In this document: piece after piece, positions 44,619-52,584 of the stretch
Layout: each line of letters starts with the position of its first letter
Position numbering within the stretch: the first letter of the stretch is position 1
NCBI RefSeq assembly: GCF_010548305.1
Contig: NZ_JAAGLV010000025.1
Span: forward strand, 62,001-126,000
DNA: 64,000 bases
Source of the DNA: Streptomyces sp. SID13031
GTDB taxonomy: Bacteria > Actinomycetota > Actinomycetes > Propionibacteriales > Kribbellaceae
Direction: 5' to 3'
Position numbers and translations under genes: made by a program
Notes under the pieces: generated by a model
What the model was told of the DNA's origin: nothing
Seen by the model: only the letters and a program-made list of their open reading frames with translations
Database searches by the model: none

Positions 44619-45014
44619 GCCACCCTCCCGGTCTTTACAACCCACCCGTCCCCACTCCTCTGAATTGATCGAGAGGTCCAGCCTGAGCGCGTCCTTACAG
44701 ATCCAACTCGGTCGATCACTGCTTGTATGGGTTGGTCGAATTCGCCGCCTACGAGGTACCCGGATCACGGGTGAAATAGATCAAACATATGAACACAAAG
44801 CTGACCGATTGCGGCGAAACCTGCCCTATTGGTCAGGCTACTCCCGAGCTGTCTTATAGTCGAGGCCAGCGCTACCATGGTCAGTTTCGAAACGAATGGA
44901 CTGTACGACTGCGCCTGAAGAGCGCCATGTCGATGGTTGACTCGGTTTCCTGAATTACATCCGTGGGCCTACAGCGGTGGCCAGAACCATCAGCATGGGA
45001 CGATCGTGGTGCGG
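44619..45014. other. Intergenic
   Basis: Upstream region of the hypothetical gene. No other feature recognised. Confidence 0.3.
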
Positions 45015-45190
45015 TCAGCTGACCCCACCACGATCGGAGCGGCGGTCTTCAGAAGCTTCGCCCGCCACTGTTGCGCGTACACCACGAGCGGGTTTAACGA
45101 GGCAGGCCCCGACCAGGACAGCGACAGCCCGATGCGCGGTGCTCAGCGCGACTCCGTAGCGCTCCGCCAGCGGCGGCGCTGGTCGGATAC
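45015..45190 (-). pseudogene. GntR-type winged-helix remnant
   Basis: The minus-strand frame ending at 45015 reads LAERYGVALSTAHRAVAVLV, then KPARGVRATV. This matches the recognition-helix part of GntR regulators (LAERYGVSxxTxxRAL..L...GL). The expected first helix and any effector domain are missing or out of frame. Confidence 0.45.
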
Positions 45191-45442
45191 GCCCGCGCCT
45201 CGACCCGCGAACAGAAGCACCACCGCAAGGTCGGCGGCCGGCTATCCGGCTTCCATTGCTTCGGGCGCCTGGCGCTGCGTCGATGTTCAGGTCCCCGACG
45301 CAAGACCTGCTGCAGAACCGTGCCCCACCAGATGTTCTTCTCTGCCAGCCAAACCACCATATATCCGAACCCAACAGCAGTAACCAACGCAAGGCCACGT
45401 CGCTGGGACCGCTGAACTGGTCGACGATCGAGCGGCGGGTCC

Positions 45443-45946
45443 TCAATGAGCGTGAAGTTCGGACAGTATGGCCTCGATCATCTCATCGCGGGCGCTGTTG
45501 TTGCTTGGCAGGAAATTGGGACTTCCTATGCTCTTTAGAACTCCGATTTCCAGCCGACGACCGTCCGCGAACTCCAGGACCAGGGATGGCGGGTGCGAAA
45601 GTGCCGCATTTCTTCCGCGGATGACACCAACAATTTCGGAGGTGTTGATCGCGCCGGCCAGGCTGTCGCCGTAGGCAGTCGAGTAGTCGAGCGCTTTGTC
45701 AACGACTTTCCCCAGAATCGCCAGGTCGCCCGGCAGAAACTCAACACCGTCCTTGATCATCTTCGCTACGCCACTGGTGTCGAGCGGACGGAAGAGCAGC
45801 CGCTGATTCGTCAGGGCGAACTGCCCGCCCCACATAGCCTTGCCGTTGACCATATAGGAGGCAACCTGTTGGCGAATCATTTGCTCTCCGCCCAGTAGCG
45901 GGGCCGCGGTGTACGGATCCTTCGGGCGACTGAATATCCCACTCAT
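45443..45946 (-). CDS. GRAM/PH-like domain protein
   Basis: 167 residues from the ATG at 45946, preceded by GGAAGGAG; the frame is open to 45979. The pattern MVNGKAMWGGQFALTNQRLL with LLFRPLD, then LAGAINTSEIVGVIRGRNA and LVLEFADGRRLEIGV, fits the GRAM/bacterial PH fold, where LTNQRLLF is the hallmark strand. The protein has no signal peptide or membrane span. GRAM domains bind lipids or proteins; no specific function is known here. Confidence 0.65.
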   Translation of the reverse strand: MSGIFSRPKDPYTAAPLLGGEQMIRQQVASYMVNGKAMWGGQFALTNQRLLFRPLDTSGVAKMIKDGVEFLPGDLAILGKVVDKALDYSTAYGDSLAGAINTSEIVGVIRGRNAALSHPPSLVLEFADGRRLEIGVLKSIGSPNFLPSNNSARDEMIEAILSELHAH

Positions 45947-46196
45947 AACATCAAGCTCCTTCCGTCGGCGCGCCACCACAGCCTGCGGGCACTGAAGGTC
46001 GCGCTACCCCGAGCCTGCGCCAAGAATCGCGTCTCCACCAGCCTTGAGGCAGCCTGACCACCAATCCGGGCGCTGACACACCATCGTTGTAGTCCGCAGT
46101 TGGGCATCTGGTTCGGCGGCGGACTGTTGCTGGCGGTGGTCTGTGGATTGACAGATCCAGTCGGCGGCCACTCCTTTTCGCGGGCGGGCGAGGTCG

Positions 46197-46349
46197 TCAC
46201 CCGTTACACAGTAGTTGTAGTGACCTTCGTCGTTCGTACGGCTTTAGCTGGCAAGCGGGATTCTCGGCTCTCCCTGACATTGATTGCAGCGCACGAGGCG
46301 TCACGGAGGACCTCAGCCAGTTGTCGCGAAACTGATTGAGGTCAAACAT
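46197..46349 (-). CDS. 50-residue peptide, possible precursor-like
   Basis: ATG at 46349 with a strong SD, GGAGGAAGG, five to six bases upstream. The product begins MFDLNQFRDNWLRSSVTPRA, a leader-like acidic/amphipathic stretch, then SMSGRAENPACQL and ends LLCNG, with two cysteines in the C-terminal part. No modification enzyme lies nearby, so a ribosomal peptide pathway is not supported beyond the shape of the peptide. It may be a short regulatory or orphan peptide. Confidence 0.4.
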   Translation of the reverse strand: MFDLNQFRDNWLRSSVTPRALQSMSGRAENPACQLKPYERRRSLQLLCNG

Positions 46350-46841
46350 AGACACCTTCCTCCGACGCAGGCTCGATCGTTCCTGTAAGCCAGCGTGACT
46401 CCTGTGATGCTCAACGCCGAGGCATGGGTCCCGAGACACTGTGTGATGCAACTAGCGCTGTGTGCCAAATCATCCGCCGGCGCGGCCGTCGGCGACAGGC
46501 CACGGCGCGCAGCGGATGCCTGTTTCTGGAGCGCTCTAGTTGACCGGAAGTCGGACGTCTTGCCTCCGCCAAGCAGCGCGAAGGCCTGAATGAGCGACCT
46601 GGGCTACTACGCACAGTAGCTAGGAACCGCGCGAGCATCGGCAGTCCACAGGTCTACTGGCAGCGTTCGCCCTACTTTGGCAGAGTTGGGTTATGGCTGA
46701 ATCCACACACCTCCTTACGCACCTCATTCAACGATCAGCGATGAAAGACCACGAGAAACGTCGGAGGGTCCGATCAGATAAATCCGCAGGTCACGAGCTA
46801 TTTCGGCAATTGATGGCAGATGCTGAACAGTGGGCGCAGGA
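46350..46841. other. Intergenic before the tRNA 3' end
   Basis: A forward frame at 46693 (MAESTHLLTHLIQRSAMKDH and on) could be the tail of a lost gene. Its 46709-46733 stretch matches 34235-34259 closely. Otherwise nothing is recognised. Confidence 0.35.
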
Positions 46842-46883
46842 AATCAGCGGGTTCGGGGTTCAAGTCCCTGGCGGCGCACCAAC
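46842..46883 (+). other. tRNA 3'-end fragment with encoded CCA, probable island boundary
   Basis: TTCGGGGTTCAAGTCCCTGG gives a complete T-arm (CGGGG/CCCTG with one G-T) and T-loop, followed by the acceptor 3' strand GCGGCGC, discriminator A and CCA. A terminator hairpin follows within ten bases, as after real tRNA genes. No 5' half (GCGCCGC) is present upstream. This is what remains on the far side of an element that integrated into a tRNA gene. Confidence 0.6.
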
Positions 46884-46886
46884 ACG

Positions 46887-46925
46887 AAGGCCCCGGCAGA
46901 CATCGCAATCTGCTCCGGGGCCTTT
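46887..46925 (+). terminator. Hairpin terminator after the tRNA fragment
   Basis: AAGGCCCCGG with CAGA pairs with TCTG and CCGGGGCCTT around an eight-base loop, followed by TTTG. Typical Rho-independent structure for a tRNA transcript. Confidence 0.75.
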
Positions 46926-47091
46926 GTGTTTCCCCGGGCACGACAGATACCCCTTCGGCGTCACGAAGATCGCCTGGTAAGCGTCCTTGCCTACCGGTAC
47001 GACGGACGCGGCGTACCAGGTCGAACGTCGGCGGCACCACGAGGAATCGGCTTGCGGTAACAACGAGAACGGCGGTCTGGTTCGATGGGAA

Positions 47092-47724
47092 TCAGCGGGT
47101 TCGGGCTGAGGTAGCGACCTTGGCCGGAAGCGCGGGGAGGATGATCCGGACCCCGCTGAGCTCCGCCAGCACTTCCTCGGTGGCCGCTCTGTTCGAGCCG
47201 GACTGATCGCCCGCCGACCAGCGATTCGAGGCGTACTCGAGCGTTGCGAACACGACCATCGCCGTCAGTGCGACCTCCAGGGCCAACTTGTCGCCGCCGG
47301 TCCGCTCGGCGATGGCTGCGGCCAGCCCGTCGCGGCTCTCGGCCATGAAGTCCCAAAGCTTCGCGCGCGGACCGGGCGTGTTGTCGATCACGCGGCGGAT
47401 GGCGGCGAACCGATCGGCCTCGGCAGCATTGGTGTTGGTCAGCTCGAGCAGTATCGCGCCGAGTGACTCGGCCAGCGGCTCATCGATCGGGCGGCTTCGC
47501 AACACGTCTCCCAGCTCGAGGTGCATGCGCAACGGTTCGAGCGCGAGCACGTCCTTGCTGGGGAAGTAGCGATAGAGGGTCGTGGAGCCGACCTCGGCCT
47601 GCTCCGCGATCTGCTCCATCGTGGTCTCCTCGAACCCTTGTCCGAGGAACAGATCGGTCGCCACCTCGGCGATCCGCCGGCGCGTCCGCTCCGCCTTGAG
47701 CTCTCGCAGTCCCATGCGCCCCAT
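47092..47724 (-). CDS. TetR-family transcriptional regulator
   Basis: 210 residues. N-terminal HTH: RTRRRIAEVATDLFLGQGFE then TTMEQIAEQAEVGSTTLYRYFPSKD. The C-terminal ligand domain is generic (LELTNTNAAEADRFAAIRRV). GAGG lies five to six bases before the ATG at 47724. It is divergent from the sugar-isomerase/GMC operon (start 47880) and probably regulates it. The intergenic stretch holds a possible promoter TTGATT (47748) with TACATT (47770). Its last codons fall in the direct repeat AATCAGCGGGTTCGGG, so the C-terminus may have been altered by recombination. Confidence 0.9.
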   Translation of the reverse strand: MGRMGLRELKAERTRRRIAEVATDLFLGQGFEETTMEQIAEQAEVGSTTLYRYFPSKDVLALEPLRMHLELGDVLRSRPIDEPLAESLGAILLELTNTNAAEADRFAAIRRVIDNTPGPRAKLWDFMAESRDGLAAAIAERTGGDKLALEVALTAMVVFATLEYASNRWSAGDQSGSNRAATEEVLAELSGVRIILPALPAKVATSARTR

Positions 47725-47879
47725 TCTAACCTCATGCCCACTCGGGCTTGATTACCAATCGGGTATCAGTACATTATGGGTTAGAGACCCACATTTACCG
47801 GGAGTACGTCCGCGCTGGGCCGTCATACGCCGGTGCCCGCGACTGTCAGACCCTTGATCAAGCAGTAAGGAGTACGACC

Positions 47880-48812
47880 ATGTCCGTACTGTCCGTTTCG
47901 ACCTACAGCCTCCGGGAGCAACTCGGTCCGCTGTCGTTCGACTTCACCGATGCCGATGGCAACGACCTGCACTTCGGACTGCCCTACCAGAAGCTGCTGG
48001 ACCTGTCCGGGTTCCCGCAGCGTGCCCGGGACGAACTCGGCGTCCAGACGATCGAGACGGTCGCGTTCCAGTTCGGGGACCCGGACAACCCCGAGCTCGA
48101 CAAGTTCGCCGCGGCCCTGGTGGCCAGCGGCGTACGGCTCCTGAACTGCGCGATCGACGCGGGGGACCTGCTGGAGACCGACGCGGACAAGCGGGCCGCG
48201 GATGTTGCCCTGCTCAAGCGATGGATCGACCGGTTCGTCGCGATGGACTCGGCCTTCATCCGGGTGAACGCGGGATCGCCACTCAGTCCGCACAACGACG
48301 GGGGTACTCCGCCGGACCACCTGGTCGAGGCGCTCGTCGAGCTCGGCACGTACGCCGCGGCGAAGGGCGCCCGGCTGCTGGTGGAGAACCATGGTGGTCC
48401 GAGCAGCGACCCCGTGTGGATGAGCGCAGTACTGGATGCAGTGGGCCGCGAGCACCTCGGCCTGCTCCTGGATCTGGGCAACTTCGACGTCCTCACCAAG
48501 CCGATGATGGGAGCCCTTCTCGGTGGCGGCGCCCTGCCGACGTTCGACTCGATCGCCCTGACTCCTTTGTACGAGGGCATCGAAGCACTCGCTCCACGTG
48601 CCGAACTCGTGCACGTGAAGGTCAATGACGTCGACGACTCCGGAACGATCGGCGCGGTCGACCTGGAGCGCGCACTCAAGATCCTCGCGGCGCAGGGGTA
48701 CGACGGCCCGCTCACCGTCGAGTACGAGGGCAACGGCGGCGATCCATGGCAGAAGACCCGCCACATCGTCGACGTCACCCGATCCCTCGCCCCGACCGCG
48801 GAAGCGCACTGA
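47880..48812 (+). CDS. Sugar phosphate isomerase/epimerase family TIM-barrel protein
   Basis: 310 residues from the ATG at 47880 with AAGGAG seven bases upstream; the frame is open further upstream. Xylose-isomerase-like barrel: ETVAFQFGD, RLLNCAIDAGD, IRVNAGSPLS, RLLVENHGG (Glu and His metal ligands), LLLDLGNFDVLT (Asp), LVHVKVND (His) and LTVEYEGNGGDPW (Glu). The metal-ligand set is complete. It starts an operon with the GMC oxidoreductase (gap one base). Relatives act as epimerases on 3-keto sugars or as the barrel subunit of C-glycoside deglycosidases, so action on an oxidised glycoside is a reasonable inference. Confidence 0.85.
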   Translation: MSVLSVSTYSLREQLGPLSFDFTDADGNDLHFGLPYQKLLDLSGFPQRARDELGVQTIETVAFQFGDPDNPELDKFAAALVASGVRLLNCAIDAGDLLETDADKRAADVALLKRWIDRFVAMDSAFIRVNAGSPLSPHNDGGTPPDHLVEALVELGTYAAAKGARLLVENHGGPSSDPVWMSAVLDAVGREHLGLLLDLGNFDVLTKPMMGALLGGGALPTFDSIALTPLYEGIEALAPRAELVHVKVNDVDDSGTIGAVDLERALKILAAQGYDGPLTVEYEGNGGDPWQKTRHIVDVTRSLAPTAEAH

Positions 48813-48813
48813 G

Positions 48814-50343
48814 ATGACCGAGCAGGTGGACGTCCTGATCGTCGGCTCGGGCCCCGCGGGTTCGACGTACGCGCGCACGATCGGCGACGCCGTACCGACG
48901 GCACGGATCCTGATGGTCGAGGTGGGGCCGAGAATCCCGGGCACGCGCGGCGAGCACACACTCAACATGAGCGAAGAAGCGCGGGTCGCCGCACAGTTGC
49001 TCACGCAGGGACCCGAGGCCGGCGTCGAGCGGGCCAAGGCGCTGGCGGACATCGGCGACGGGATCGACCCGAGTCTCGAGTTCCGGCAGACGATCCTGCC
49101 GGGCCTGTTCTTCCTCGACCCGCGGCCGAAGCTCGAGGACGGAGAGGTCGGGTTGTCGGCGGCGAGCATGGCCAGTGGCGTCGGCGGAATGGGCATCCAC
49201 TGGGGCACGTCGTCGCCGCGGCCGCACCAGTCCGAACGGATCCCGTTCATCCCGGCCGACGAACTCGACGCTGCGCTCGACCACGCCGAACAGCTCCTCC
49301 GGGTCACCAAGTGGGACGGACCCGGCACCGGACTGTCCGCGAAGATCCGGCTGCAGATGGCGGAGGAGTTCGACGGTCCAGGTCTGACCCCGGCCGGCTT
49401 CATGCCGAGCTCCCTGCACTGGGAGAACGGCAGACCGCAGTTCTCGGGCACGGGCGTCATTCTCGGCGATCTCGAGAGCAAGGTCAGCGGGTTCGAGTTG
49501 CGGGCCGAAACGCTCGCGCGCCGGGTCATCGTGGAGGACGGGGTCGCAGTCGGCGCAGTACTGGAGGACCGCAGGACGGGAGAGTCGTACGAGGTGCGCG
49601 CCGAGCATGTCGTGGTGTGTGCCGACGGTTTGCGTACACCGCAGGTCCTGTTCGCGTCGGGGGTGCGCCCGACCGCGCTCGGGCATTATCTGAACGAGCA
49701 TTTCCAGGTCGGCGCCTTCGGGTATCTGGACGACGAGTTCGATCCCGCCCGGTTCGAGGACGAGCCGGAGCACCTCGGGTACGTGCTCGTGCCGTTCTCC
49801 GATGCCCGTCCGATGCAGGGTGGGATCACGGCGATCGGCAACTCGCCGTACTCGATAAGCCTCGGCGACCCGGCCCTCGCGTCGAAGCTGATGGCGTGTC
49901 CCTGGTACGGCGCCAAGGACATCCAGTACCGCGATCGGGTGGAGTTCAGCGAGACCGAGACCGACTTCTACGGCATGCCGAAGATGACCATCCACTACTC
50001 CCGGACAGACACCGACCTGGTGACTATCCAGCAGCTGAAGGAGAACGCCGCCCGCAGCGCCGCCCGGATCGGCACTCTCGCCGAGGAACCCGCGCTCGCG
50101 GCCGGCGGCTCGTCGATCCACTACCAGGGCACGGTCCGGATGGGCGCGACCAACGACGGACTCTCGGTCTGCGACCAGTACCTCAAGGTCTGGGACGTCG
50201 AGAACCTGTACGTCGGCGGCAATGGCGTCATCCCCACCTCAACTGCCTCCAACCCCACCCTCACCACCGTCGCCCTGGCCTGGCGAGCCGCCACCGAGCT
50301 GGCAACTCACCTGCCCAGCGAATGCTCGCGGAGGCTTTGGTGA
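48814..50343 (+). CDS. GMC oxidoreductase, pyranose-oxidase/glycoside-3-oxidase-like
   Basis: 509 residues from the ATG at 48814. FAD site: VDVLIVGSGPAGSTYAR (residues 5-21). GGMGIHWGTSSPRPH parallels the FAD-binding loop of pyranose 2-oxidases (STHWTCATPR), where the histidine carries the flavin. The catalytic His-Asn pair appears as SSIHYQGTVRMG and TASNPTLTTVALAWRAA. Bacterial enzymes of this type oxidise the C3 (or C2) hydroxyl of free sugars or glycosides. Directly behind a TIM-barrel isomerase and among beta-glucosidases, it probably starts an oxidative route of glycoside breakdown. The electron acceptor and position of attack are not determined. Confidence 0.88.
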   Translation: MTEQVDVLIVGSGPAGSTYARTIGDAVPTARILMVEVGPRIPGTRGEHTLNMSEEARVAAQLLTQGPEAGVERAKALADIGDGIDPSLEFRQTILPGLFFLDPRPKLEDGEVGLSAASMASGVGGMGIHWGTSSPRPHQSERIPFIPADELDAALDHAEQLLRVTKWDGPGTGLSAKIRLQMAEEFDGPGLTPAGFMPSSLHWENGRPQFSGTGVILGDLESKVSGFELRAETLARRVIVEDGVAVGAVLEDRRTGESYEVRAEHVVVCADGLRTPQVLFASGVRPTALGHYLNEHFQVGAFGYLDDEFDPARFEDEPEHLGYVLVPFSDARPMQGGITAIGNSPYSISLGDPALASKLMACPWYGAKDIQYRDRVEFSETETDFYGMPKMTIHYSRTDTDLVTIQQLKENAARSAARIGTLAEEPALAAGGSSIHYQGTVRMGATNDGLSVCDQYLKVWDVENLYVGGNGVIPTSTASNPTLTTVALAWRAATELATHLPSECSRRLW

Positions 50344-50347
50344 TCGC

Positions 50348-51005
50348 GTGAACCTCACTCGACAGCGCAGCGCACTGAGGCGCCAAGTCACGGGTCTGCT
50401 CAGTCGCCGATTGGTTTCGCCGCTGCTTGCCTACCCGCAAAAGGCGCGTCGCGATCAGTTCGAGGCCGCCGGAATGCCACCGCGGCGGATCGTCCTGCTC
50501 GGCGACAGCATCACCCAGTTCGGCAACTGGGATGTTGTTCCCGGCCCAACCGATCCTCAACCGAGGTATCGGCGGAGAGAAAACGGCGGACCTGCCTTGC
50601 CGTCTGGACACCGCCATCAACGACCCGCGCGGAGTGCTGCTCTTGATCGGCACCAATGACCTGACAGCTGCGGTAGCGCGCGACGAGATTCTGGCGAATC
50701 TGCGGGAGATCCTGAGCGGAATCGAGAGTCGTGCTCCTGGTGTTCCGGTGGTCGTCCAGAGCGTCATGCCGCGTAGCCGGTCCTATGCGCGAGAGGTGCG
50801 CGAACTCAACCTCGGCTACCAGGCGGTGGTATCGGAAGCGGTCACGCCGGCACGGTATCTCGACCTCTGGCCGACGCTCAGCGCGGACGATGGGTCACTG
50901 CGTCGAGATCTCACCCGCGACAACCTTCACCTCAACGGCAACGGCTACCGCGAGTGGGCCGCACTCCTGCAGCCGATCGTTGACAACTGGAGTCTGTCGC
51001 CCTGA
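50348..51005 (+). pseudogene. SGNH/GDSL hydrolase, single frameshift
   Basis: The frame from GTG 50348 reads RRIVLLGDSITQFGNWD (block I with the catalytic Ser). Near 50530-50540 it shifts, and the next frame supplies LFPAQPILNRGIGGEKTADL (block II Gly), VLLLIGTNDLTAA (block III Asn) and DNLHLNGNGYREWAALL (block V Asp and His). Total length is 658 bases, one more than a multiple of three, so a single extra base in GGGATGTTGTTCCC explains it. All catalytic residues survive. In an otherwise intact operon this could well be a sequencing error. Confidence 0.82.
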
Positions 51006-51019
51006 CGAAGGAGATACAC

Positions 51020-51802
51020 ATGACTCGAATCAACGTTGTGACCGGTGCCGCGTCCGGTATCGGTCTTGCGACGAAGCAACTGCTGGAGCGTCGAGGGGAG
51101 TCGGTCATCGGCGTCGACATTCGCGACGCCGATGTGCTTGTCGACCTGACCTCACCCCAGGATCGCGAGCGGATGGTCGAGGAGGTCGGGGCAAGGTCCG
51201 GAGGCTCGATTGACACCATCGTGGCTGTCGCGGGGCTTGCAGCACCGATTCCGGCCACGGCGGCCGTCAACTACTTCGGCATGGTTGCCACTTTGGAGGG
51301 TCTGCGCCCCCTCCTGGCTGGTTCCGATTCGCCGCGTGCGGTCGGAGTCGCATCTTTTGCCGGCATTGCACCCGGCGACGAGGCTCTCATCGCCGCGTTC
51401 CGTGCCGCGGACGAACCGACGGCTCTGGCACGAGCAACAGCGCTGGCTGCAGAACCTCTGACCACAGGAACGTTGATCTACCCCTCCAGCAAAGCCGCCT
51501 TCGCGCAGTGGGTTCGCCGTTCCTCGACAACCGACATCTGGGCTGGGTCCGGCATCCCCCTGAATGCGATCGCTCCGGGCGTGGTTTCGACGCCGATGAT
51601 GGACGGCGCTCTCTCGTCACAAGAAGGTCGCGACGCGATCGCGTCAGCGGTGCCGATGCCGCTCAACGGATTTGCCGACGCGCAGGTACCCGCACGCCTA
51701 CTGGCCTGGCTTGTCAGCGTCGAGAACAGTCACCTGTGCGGCCAGGTGATCTTTGTGGACGGCGGTAGCGACGCGTCCGTCCGGGGCGACTCTGTCTGGT
51801 AG
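51020..51802 (+). CDS. Short-chain dehydrogenase/reductase
   Basis: 260 residues. NAD(P) site VVTGAASGIGLATK, Asp at the end of strand 2 (VDIRDADV, favouring NAD), AVAGLA in place of NNAG, and the catalytic YPSSKAA motif (Tyr, Lys). AAGGAG lies nine bases before the ATG. Last gene of the run started at 47880. It may reduce or oxidise the sugar or the aglycone; the substrate is unknown. Confidence 0.88.
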   Translation: MTRINVVTGAASGIGLATKQLLERRGESVIGVDIRDADVLVDLTSPQDRERMVEEVGARSGGSIDTIVAVAGLAAPIPATAAVNYFGMVATLEGLRPLLAGSDSPRAVGVASFAGIAPGDEALIAAFRAADEPTALARATALAAEPLTTGTLIYPSSKAAFAQWVRRSSTTDIWAGSGIPLNAIAPGVVSTPMMDGALSSQEGRDAIASAVPMPLNGFADAQVPARLLAWLVSVENSHLCGQVIFVDGGSDASVRGDSVW

Positions 51803-51825
51803 CCGATGCCGCAGCGCTCGAACAC

Positions 51826-52584
51826 TCAGCGACCGTTGACCGAACCTCCATTGAGGTGGATGGTCTGCCCGGTCACCCAGGAACCCGGTTCGGAGCACAG
51901 CCAAAGAACCGCGCCGCCGACATCCGACGGCTTGCCGAGGCGGCCGACCGGTATGCCGTCGAGGAGCGTCTGCAACGCCGGGCTGCCGGTTCCGCCGACG
52001 GACTCAGCGTTGTTGTCCATGAGTCCGAGTGCCAGCGAGTTCACGGTCACCCCCGAGCGCCCCACCTCCTGTGAGAGATGCCGAAGGAAGCCTTCGATCC
52101 CCGCCTTGCTGCCGCCGTAGAGTGAGACGCCGATGGGCAGCCCCACCGACGCGGCGCCGGAGGAGATCTGGATGACGCGCCCCCAGCCCCGTTCGGCCAT
52201 CCCCGGCAGAGCGGCGTGAATGACGTTCATCGACCCGATCATGTTGATGCCGATCTGGGTATGCCAGTCATCCGTCGTGCTGTCGAGGAACGGGCCTGTC
52301 CTGTTGCCCTCCGCGATGCCCGCATTGTTCACCACGACGTCGATCGGTCCCAGGTCTGCCTGGACCCGGGCGACGGCTGAGGCCACAGCGTCCGGATCGG
52401 TCACGTCGAACGGTGCTGAGACCGCGCTACCGCCGAGACCGCTGACCAGCTCCACGGTCTGCTTGGTGCGCTGGTCATCGAGGTCGTTCACGGCCACCCG
52501 GTATCCGGCCGCGGCGAGCGCGACGGCGATACCCTGCCCCACGTTTCGGCCCGCACCCGTCACGAGAGCGACTCGACTGGTCAC
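51826..52584 (-). CDS. Short-chain dehydrogenase/reductase
   Basis: 252 residues from the GTG at 52584, preceded by AGGAG. VALVTGAGRNVGQGIAVAL gives the Rossmann motif, VVNNAGIAEG the NNAG motif, ISSGAASVG the Ser, and YGGSKAG the Tyr-Lys pair. It ends GQTIHLNGG, typical of the family. Its start overlaps the stop of the GH3 gene by four bases, so the two are coupled. It is convergent with the other SDR (23 bases between stops). Confidence 0.9.
   Translation of the reverse strand: MTSRVALVTGAGRNVGQGIAVALAAAGYRVAVNDLDDQRTKQTVELVSGLGGSAVSAPFDVTDPDAVASAVARVQADLGPIDVVVNNAGIAEGNRTGPFLDSTTDDWHTQIGINMIGSMNVIHAALPGMAERGWGRVIQISSGAASVGLPIGVSLYGGSKAGIEGFLRHLSQEVGRSGVTVNSLALGLMDNNAESVGGTGSPALQTLLDGIPVGRLGKPSDVGGAVLWLCSEPGSWVTGQTIHLNGGSVNGR

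Larger units (their letters stand above)
46842..47105 (+). repeat. 16-base direct repeat AATCAGCGGGTTCGGG
   Basis: Exact copies at 46842-46857 (inside the tRNA fragment) and 47090-47105 (covering the stop of the TetR gene), separated by 232 bases. This may be a short duplicated attachment core. Confidence 0.55.

Noticed and set aside
46693-46980. Forward 95-codon frame ending in the tRNA piece
   Set aside because: It reads through tRNA T-arm and terminator sequence, so it cannot be a real gene as it stands; kept only as a possible tail of a lost integrase.
47823-49529. Minus-strand 568-codon frame
   Set aside because: It is antisense to the isomerase and GMC genes, and its translation is low-complexity Arg/Ser/Pro.
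48775-50121. Minus-strand 448-codon frame
   Set aside because: Antisense to the GMC oxidoreductase.
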